Shown in pieces: positions 57,385-64,000 of a stretch of DNA of 64,000 bases. This DNA is from Thereva unica (taxonomy: Eukaryota > Arthropoda > Insecta > Diptera > Therevidae), in assembly GCA_949987705.1 (NCBI GenBank), contig OX465281.1:28690942-28754941 (forward strand), written 5' to 3'. The notes beneath the pieces were generated by a model. That model was not told the DNA's origin. It was given only the letters and a program-made list of their open reading frames with translations, and ran no database searches. Every line of letters begins with the position of its first letter. Positions within the stretch are counted from its first letter, which is position 1. Both the position numbers and the translations under genes were made by a program.

Positions 57385-57635
57385 TGAAAAAAGGAATTAC
57401 ACCTTGGTCTGCTGGTTAAGTAGAAACTGAAGTGGAACGCTCAACTGGACTACGTTCTCACTAAAGCTACTAGAGCTATATGGGCCTGTAAAGCGATTTT
57501 GGGTAAGTCAGTGCAACAGGTTGAAACTTTAGTGCAGCAACTTAAAAAGACTCGCTCGTCTCTCCATTACTGAACCTATGCAGACTTGTACCACAATTAT
57601 TTTTGATGTAATCATTTAAAAGCAGGATAAGATGG
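57385..57635 (+). pseudogene. LINE RT thumb fragment
   Basis: The frame reads KLKWNAQLDYVLTKATRAIWACKAILGK (57425-57508), the conserved stretch between RT and RNase H in I/LOA/R1-type LINEs. In the next frame LKRLARLSITEPMQT (57542-57585) matches the block normally ending in SITGAMRT. One frameshift separates them. It is a short fragment, perhaps of the same family as one of the RNase H LINEs at 23222 or 49780. Confidence 0.7.
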
Positions 57636-57639
57636 ATCT

Positions 57640-59615
57640 GGTACTTCCGGGAGCTCGTGTAGCTGCTATTAGTAGTTGCTAGTAGCTGCTATTGTTCTTA
57701 CTATTGATTTTTACTAGTAGGTCACCATAGTACAGTTCAGTTCACCATACTTGCGTAACGAGTAAATTTAACACAAAAACGCTCCTCAATACAATCCTTC
57801 ACAACCCTTCACACAAAAATATTCCTCAATCTACTGAATGAATGTAATGCAAACTTTATCCTTATCAATATTTACAACCAGCTCCCTGCTTACGTCTACC
57901 CACTTTCACGATTTAAATAATATACAAGTACTCGAAATTCTCACAAAAGGCCGACGTACAATAAAAAAAAAAATGGCAAAAGCCTAAGCCTTGGAAAATG
58001 ATGTGAACACTAAACACAATAGTTATGTAAATAAAGCAGAGAGAACAGCCAACCTGAATCCTCTAAATACAGAAATAAGTAGGCCGCCCCCTACTTTCTG
58101 AACGGTGAACAAGAATACGAAAAAAAAGAATTTTTCGACAGGCGTCCTTCACAGTGTGCTCTGTCACGTCACGGGGCTCCTTCTATCAAGGACCTGACTT
58201 CCACATCCATATACTCGTAATATGCCAAGGGGGAAATTCCACTATATGTGAAACGTATGAGCACTAGTTATAAATACGTAAACACATAATCGCCTCCAGT
58301 ACGTTCTTCATGGGATAAATCCTTGTTAAAAAGATTATTTTTTTGTGCCTTTAGAACGTTAACCGAGTTTATCAAACAAAGTGGATCCTAGCAAGACGCT
58401 TGTATGTATGGGGGGAAAAACACGAGGGTTTCGTGCGATTGAGTGAATACTCACACTCAACTCCGAGGCGAAATTTTTGCCCTGGCAGAGAGGTGTATAG
58501 ATGTTTCTGCTGAAGGAACACTGTTGCTACTGCTGGTGGAGCTGATGGAGCTGCTGCCGTTCTGTTCTGTCTCTTGTTACACTTATCCAGACAATTCGTC
58601 TTAAGCAAGGCACAAATGCACAGGGAACGTAAAATGAGAAGAAAATACAGATATACTTATATCCTTTTTTTTAAAGAGAAAAACCGAACATGATTCATGC
58701 ATAACGGCGCCCTTATCCCACATCCTGTTTAGCATGGTAACCTAAGGATATGAGACGATACTCAAGAGTGTTTATCGTTCTACAACAAATTTCTCTCCTC
58801 TACTTGGTCCTGTATTTTTTTTCTCTCCACTATTTGTTGTTGGCGTATTTATTTTATTACAAACCGACGTCGCCTTGCAAATGTGCATTCACTAGAATGA
58901 CTACTACCTGGGGGCTCTGCTGGGGCTCTCTATGCTGCACATCCTTAAGAATAGTGCCTTCATTTATCTTGCCTCCATGCCGCGCCGCGCCGCCAACATC
59001 ATCATCGAAAAAGGCGACGACGACACCATCAACAAAAAACGGATAACGTACATCGAATCTGACGCTTGTGCATAAGAATGCAATATCGAAGTGCATTGTG
59101 CCGTATCAGGTAGCTCTACCGGAAATGTGTCACCTTTGGTTACATCAAAATGTTCATCCCTTCCCCGCACACAAGAGCCCCGCAAAGGTGGTTGAATGAG
59201 AATCATTTAAAAATGACTCAACGATTTCCATTCATGCTTTGAATGCACTGAATTTGGTGGTGGTGGTGGCCTGAAGGCTTTTGATTATTATATGAGTTTT
59301 CTGTGGTTAACGACCGTGATTTTATAGTTGAGTTTTGTTTGTTAGAATTTTGTAACAAAGTTAGAGAGTTGAAGTTTTAGAAATTGAATAAAATGTAGGT
59401 GTATGTAGTTACAAGATAACGAAAAGTTGTTTGTAGTATCAACGTTGATGCTCTACAAATTTGACATTTGAAAAAAATTAGCCAATCTTCAATTTCATTA
59501 GTGACATTATTTCACACCTAGAATAGCTCTGTTGATTGTGATCTTTAAATTTGTTTCAATATCTGAAGCTTCGCAAAAACCATGATGTTAGTTGATCCAT
59601 CGGAATTGGAACGTA
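57640..59615. other. Gene-free stretch
   Basis: No gene was recognised. The 98-codon frame at 58750-59046 has a hydrophobic start but no family motif and overlaps an antisense frame. Confidence 0.4.
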
Positions 59616-59620
59616 TTGTT

Positions 59621-60057
59621 ACGTTTTTACAGCTTAACGGATTCGCAGGATTAATTAAGGAATACACTTTTTAATTATCCACACAAAAACTTATTTATTA
59701 CAAACCAAACACAATTTAATAACAAAAACAATTCTTAAAGTTCACTATAATCGCTTGTAATTTAATATCCCACACTCCATTTATCGCTTTTTATTTCACT
59801 ATCCATCACCACTTTTCGCTTTTGGTCACTTTTATCACTTAAAAACACTTTCATCGCTTTTCAAATAAAACTGACTCCTTAAAAGCCTGCAAGTCGCTTT
59901 TAAAGCTCCAAGCTCCCCCTTTATCTAACTTCTGGAACCTTTGCCCATTTTCTAGGTCGCAGTGGAATATTCTTTCCTTTTTAATAGATCTAGAATCTAA
60001 CAGATGGCGCACAGTGCATAAATCGTAAACTCAAAACCCCACAAAGTCGTTACAACA
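59621..60057 (+). repeat. LTR-like repeat, copy 2 (possible solo LTR)
   Basis: It starts TGTTACG and ends GTTACAACA (short TG..CA inverted ends), about 437 bp. It shares blocks with 17890-18330 and its start and next 80 bases recur at 60108 and 60387-60480. The AGATGGCGC word near the end is also in copy 1. No internal region or partner LTR with matching flanks was identified. Confidence 0.55.
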
Positions 60058-60105
60058 ACCGTTGATTCGACTTCTAACAAACAGATGGCGCATAAATCAT
60101 CACAG

Positions 60106-60480
60106 AATTGTTACGTTTTTTTCTGCTTACACACCGTCCTTGGTTATCGTTTTATGTGATTTCTGACTATTTCAGAACTAACAGATTGTTGAAAACTTTC
60201 ACTGATAGATGGCACTCATACCAGTTAATTATCATGGTTAAACGAGTTAACCATAGAAATTTTGCTTGGTTTGCAATTCTTGCTTGGTTTGAATATGTAC
60301 GGCAAACCATGCACAAACCATCTGAATTATTATGGTTAGCGCTTGAAACCATCTCAATAGTGGTAACCAAGTCGGTGTGCACATGATATTAACGGGCTCG
60401 TAGGATTAATTAAGAAAGGTATTTTTTAAATGTTTACACAAAAAATCATCTTTATTATCAATTCACATCTCGTAACAAGT
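60106..60480 (+). repeat. LTR-like repeat, copy 3, truncated and interrupted
   Basis: TTGTTACGTTTTT (60106-60119) and, after an insertion, TTAACGGGCTCGTAGGATTAATTAAG (60389-60414) match 59620-59660. The rest (TTACACAAAAAATC, TTATTA) follows the same order as copy 2 and fades by 60480. Confidence 0.55.
60130..60379. mobile_element. MITE-like insertion in the LTR copy
   Basis: The left end CACACCGTCCTTGGTTATC and inverted right end CACACCGACTTGGTTACC match with an indel. The element interrupts LTR-like copy 3 exactly where its sequence is broken. It is about 250 bp, non-coding, with internal GGTTTG and AACCAT words. A target duplication is not clear. Confidence 0.6.
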
Positions 60481-61060
60481 ACATACCTGTTACAAGCCAA
60501 GGCCAAAAAAAACTGTGCAGCTCCTGATGATGACGAATTTTACCATTACACCGTAAAATGATATTCGTGGTAACGACGTTGCCATGTGCCGACGGTATTA
60601 ATCATCACCATATTTTAGTTGAAAAGCGACACCTATGACTCAAAAGTTACACTAAAATTTTAACAGTTCTTGGTCTATGGGGATCGAAGTGACGTTTAAT
60701 CACACGATGCTGTCAATTCACCAAATCATTTGAAATGTTCATTTTTTTGATGAATTAATTGAGTGATGAGTGATATGATGCACAGCACCATTTTGCTGAT
60801 ATCAATTGGCTTAAATGCCGATCTCAAGAAATTTTTGCAAATGATCATATTCCGTGGAAATGTAACGGCCACCATTGTGAGTAACATTGCATCCGACCCA
60901 ATTTTTAGGATTCGTTGAACCTATCCTATGCTTTCCCCAAGATCCTACAGAACAGACCGATATGATGCACGGACAACTTCAGAAAAGAAATAAGCGTAGG
61001 TATATAAATTTGAGATGACCCCCCTCCCCCCCCACCAAGATTTAATAGAACCTTCAGCTT
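60481..61060. other. Gene-free stretch
   Basis: Nothing was recognised on either strand. Confidence 0.4.
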
Positions 61061-61061
61061 A

Positions 61062-61165
61062 AGCACCCGACTAGCCTACCGGTAACGGTATCTTAGGGCT
61101 TCAGGCTGCCGACTACAATCCGAGAAGTTCTTGTTTCAATTCCAAAATTCCATCATGACTGTGAG
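61062..61165 (+). mobile_element. Possible diverged SINE, + strand
   Basis: CGGTAACGGTATCTTAGGGC, CTGCCGACTACAATCC, then TTGTTTCAATTCC (weak B box) have the order and spacing of the SINE head. If real it is the only + strand copy in the window. Confidence 0.35.
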
Positions 61166-61402
61166 CGTTCTACCGCAGTGGTATTGTTTGGAAGTCGTTT
61201 GAATAAAACCGCGTCTTGTTGTTGCAGATTTTTCACTCTTCCGACTGCCGACTAGAATTTCCTGCCCGCTATCGCACAGCATCTTTGAACTGTAGCCTTT
61301 CGCATAAAAACTCTTTCAAACGTAAATTAAACATAAAATTAAAACTATACACAAATATATATTTTAAGTTATTTATACTTACAAAATTTTTATTATTTTA
61401 CG

Positions 61403-62025
61403 TTAATTAGTCACCGTACCTCTTAGTCCGAGATTTTGTGATATTCTATAGTATTGTAACATAAGCAACCATACACACCAATAAAAATGCGCAAAAATTA
61501 CTGAAATAAATAAAGCCAATCCACAATGGAAACACATCTTCACAATAACAAATAATATATAATTACCGATAAAAACTACTAAGAAAAACCATAAAACTGG
61601 TATAATCATTCCAGTAATCAGGTTGGTCGTCATTGTCAACGGTAGTATGTACCTGGTATTATCATAAAATGACATCCACTCTATAACCCACGACATTGGT
61701 TCAAGTATAAGCCATGGAAGCAGCAACCTCCAACTGATCCTTACAGCACCGGCTATTAGGAATAAACTGGCAACTGTTAATGCAGGCCAATAGTAGTAGG
61801 TGAAAGGGCAGTAAATATAGCTCAACGAGTCTGTAATGAAGTATTGATAAAACACAGGTAAAAAATAGGGTTTCTACCTTCACGATGACAGTAGGAGAGT
61901 GCTAACAATAAAAAGAAATAGAGTCCTTGGCCAAAAATTGTGCAGAATCCAATTACAATGCATCCAATACGAAGAGGAAAGAAGCAAAGCACTTTTTTCT
62001 CATTGGTATTGGCTTCTTCAGTCAT
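61403..62025 (-). CDS. Two-exon gene for a multi-pass membrane protein
   Basis: Exon 1 (62025-61878) starts at an ATG preceded by AAAATA-type context favourable in insects. A 47-bp intron (61877-61831, GTAGAA...TTACAG) splits an Asp codon. Exon 2 runs 61830-61403 and ends in TAA. The 191-residue product begins MTEEANTNEK, with no signal peptide. It has a first membrane helix at about residues 20-45, then hydrophobic segments near 63-80, 83-100, 120-147 and 150-176, with a short polar tail. Reading is open across both exons and the join is in phase, unlike everything else here. An AATAAA-like signal follows the stop within 20 bases. The Cys-rich start (LCFFPLRIGC) recalls insect tetraspan/DUF4728-type proteins, but I cannot confirm the family and propose no function. 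It is antisense to the proposed +-strand intron. Confidence 0.75.
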
Positions 62026-62029
62026 TTTA

Positions 62030-63220
62030 TTTATTTTTTTAATTAAAACTAATAATCGGTACAAAAAAAACTAACGATTAATAAAATTTAATCAAAAATG
62101 ACATTTCATTGCGTGGCTATAGTGATTGGTACTGCATTATCTACTAGTTGGAAATTTACCTTACCAACGAAATGCCTGGTGGAAAAATACAAATCGAGCC
62201 TCCTTCTTTTAAAAGTTGGCCCCCAGTCCAGACGAGACATATATTTTCTGTCTTGACATGTTTTCTGTCTTGACATCTTTCAGTCTTGCAATATGTCTAG
62301 TGCGAACCTTAAAAATCTTCATGTCAAGACTTGGGGACAGAAATCAGGGCATAGCGATGTCAATTCAATTCATTTATTCGACTTCAATGAACATTAACAC
62401 ATTTTGGTGTAAACTAATCAGGCCGATTATACAACCCGCCGGATATACTGCGGCAGGAGATCATCCCATTCGCGTTCAATCCGTATTTGAAAATATTTGT
62501 ATTATAGAGTCCGACGGAACACTGCGTTATCGATATCGATCCGCAATGAAACTGCAATTTCACCACTAGCTGTCATATGTAACGCAGTACAGTGCATAAA
62601 AATGCAAGTATAGTCGTGAATGTGACAATAGTATTAAATACTAACAATAATATTACAAGAAAATATACATACCAGTATGCATAAGAACATGGTATCACTG
62701 CTGTTCCAGAGCTGACAAGAATGATACAACTGATTTGTGGCAACTAAAGTACAAAACAAAAAACGTTCCGCTGCTTTTACAAAAACTTTATCTTTAATTT
62801 TTTATTTTACCAATATCTGCGCCATCTATGTACAAATTTAAATAAATTGTAAATATTTTCCTGCTGGTTTGGTAGAATTTGTTTATATGGCATCACTTAA
62901 TTGCTATCATGGCTGTCGCTGTCAGTTACTTGGTTGAAGCAGTGTGGAAAGTTCCTTTTTGTTGTTGTTAAAACCCAAAATGTTAAACGAAATAAAGTGG
63001 TAAATTGTGAAATATTGTTGTCATTGAATTGTGAAATGTGTTTGTGTTTTGGTTGTGTGCAGCTCATTAGGCGGTAATCTTTACGAAATTCATCAGCTTA
63101 AGTTGTTAAATTCCAAAATGTGTAACGAAATAAAGTGGAAACTAAATTTAGTCAGTAACTGTCAACTTTAGCTACCTCGTGAAAAGACTAAATCGCACTG
63201 CAATACCGACCTTTCCAATA
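62030..63220. other. Gene-free stretch upstream of the membrane-protein gene
   Basis: It should contain the promoter of the gene at 61403-62025, but no clear TATA box or initiator was identified. It has a small foldback at 62245-62343 with a duplicated TTTTCTGTCTTGACAT and its inverse. A 37-bp direct repeat pair lies at 62964-63000 and 63102-63138 (AACGAAATAAAGTGG shared). The 117-codon frame at 62216-62569 has no known motif. Confidence 0.45.
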
Positions 63221-63225
63221 ATTTA

Positions 63226-63960
63226 GGGCCTGTGTGAATTGGGACTAAGGGCCTGTGTGAATTCAATGACTAAAATTTAGTGTCGATAATACAGTATTTA
63301 GTCTTTTGGCGAGGAGACTAAATTTTTTGACAGTTGACTAAATTGATGTTGAATTCGTTTCAAAATAGTTCAATACAATGGAAAATAAAGTGAAGATCTA
63401 ATAGGCTGTTGTCAATAATGATATCTTCTGCATCTATAAATCTAGTTGCTTACTGTATAACAAAACATATACTATAAATTATAAAAGTAAAAACTATTGT
63501 CAATTGAATTTAGTCATCAACTGAATTCACACAGCAAACTAAATTTTGCAGTTTTTGTCGTTAATGTAGGGAATTGCTGTGTGAATTCATTTGATGACTA
63601 AGGGCCTGTGTGAATTCAATGACTAAAATTTAGTGTCGGTAATACAGTATTTAGTCTTTTGGCGAGGAGACTAATTTTTTTGACAGTTGACTAAATTGAT
63701 TTTGAATTTATTTCAAAATAGCTCAATTCAACAGAAAACAAAGTGGAGAAATAATAGATTGTTTTCAATAATGATATCTTCTACATCCATATATTTAGCT
63801 GCTTACTGTATAAAAAGCATTTACTATAAATTATAAAAGTAAAAATTATTGTCAATTGAATTTAGTCATCTAGTGAATTCACACAGCAATTCCCTACATT
63901 AACGACAAAAACTGCAAAATTTAGTTTAGTCATCAATTTAGTCACAATTCACACAGGCCC
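63226..63960. mobile_element. Nested/tandem PIF/Harbinger-like MITEs
   Basis: GGGCCTGTGTGAATT starts three times (63226, 63249, 63602) and its inverse ends the array at 63946-63960. TTA or TAA borders every start, and TAA follows the end. Units 63249-63601 and 63602-63960 are about 353-359 bp and near-identical over their first 280 bases, so they are head-to-tail. The copy starting at 63226 is broken after 23 bases, at a TAA, by the next unit. The TTA/TAA target preference and GGGCC ends match PIF/Harbinger. There is no coding region. Confidence 0.8.
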
Positions 63961-64000
63961 TAAATTCAATTGGCAATAGTTTTTACTTTTATAATTTATA
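63961..64000. mobile_element. Start of a further reverse-oriented MITE copy
   Basis: The last 40 bases are the inverse of the internal segment seen at 63475-63514 and 63833-63872 (TTATAAAAGTAAAAA, ATTG.CAATTGAATTTA). Another copy in reverse orientation therefore continues beyond the window. Confidence 0.65.

Overview
This window reads as a stretch of insect nuclear DNA, most likely from a fly with a large, transposon-rich genome. That assignment is inference. It rests on the insect-type transposon families (Harbinger with a MADF partner, RTE-like, jockey/CR1-like and RNase-H LINEs, a tRNA-derived SINE), on introns of only 47-55 bp inside the recognisable genes, and on two recursive splice sites of the kind described in Drosophila giant introns. 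There are no bacterial operons, ribosome-binding sites or CRISPR arrays. Most open frames here are chance frames in AT-rich non-coding DNA.

The most informative host signals are two juxtaposed 3'/5' splice sites (pyrimidine tract, CAG, then GTAAG, each with an upstream CTAAT branch-point match) at 6826-6870 and 27605-27637. Both are on the + strand and about 20.8 kb apart. They suggest that much of the window is one very long intron of a +-strand gene whose exons lie outside the window. The only intact-looking protein gene is on the opposite strand at 61403-62025: a two-exon gene for a 191-residue multi-pass membrane protein. It would be a nested gene if the giant-intron reading extends that far.

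Layout. 1-2.0 kb: degenerate CTCAACTCTTAA repeat, then nothing recognisable. 2.0-3.6 kb: a short inverted-repeat element, a decayed RTE-like LINE (endonuclease, RT and C-terminal remnants), and another MITE. 3.6-14 kb: mostly unrecognised DNA with recursive splice site 1, a 32-bp-arm hairpin and two SINE copies. 14.1-19.2 kb: two more copies of the same RTE-like LINE and an LTR-like repeat. 19.2-27.6 kb: mostly plain DNA with one RNase-H LINE and recursive splice site 2. 29.5-35.2 kb: Tc1/mariner remnants and a nested MITE cluster. 36.2-41.4 kb: a TTA-flanked MITE, a jockey/CR1-like RT fragment, a nearly complete two-gene PIF/Harbinger transposon with disabled genes, and a Tc1-type MITE. 43.2-47.8 kb: GCGCCC repeat units, a foldback element, a SINE, a TTA-flanked MITE carrying a 44-bp tandem repeat, and another MITE. 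49.8-57.6 kb: RNase-H LINE pieces, a second GAGTTAAG array, SINEs, and a fourth RTE copy split by a SINE. 59.6-60.5 kb: two LTR-like copies, one split by a MITE. 61.4-62.0 kb: the membrane-protein gene. 63.2-64.0 kb: a tandem and nested array of GGGCCTGTGTGAATT-type MITEs.

Recurring theme. Several independent MITE families end in TIRs flanked by TTA or TAA, the target duplication of the PIF/Harbinger superfamily. A Harbinger copy with both a DDE transposase and a MADF DNA-binding protein lies in the same window. No cellular pathway can be reconstructed from this window.
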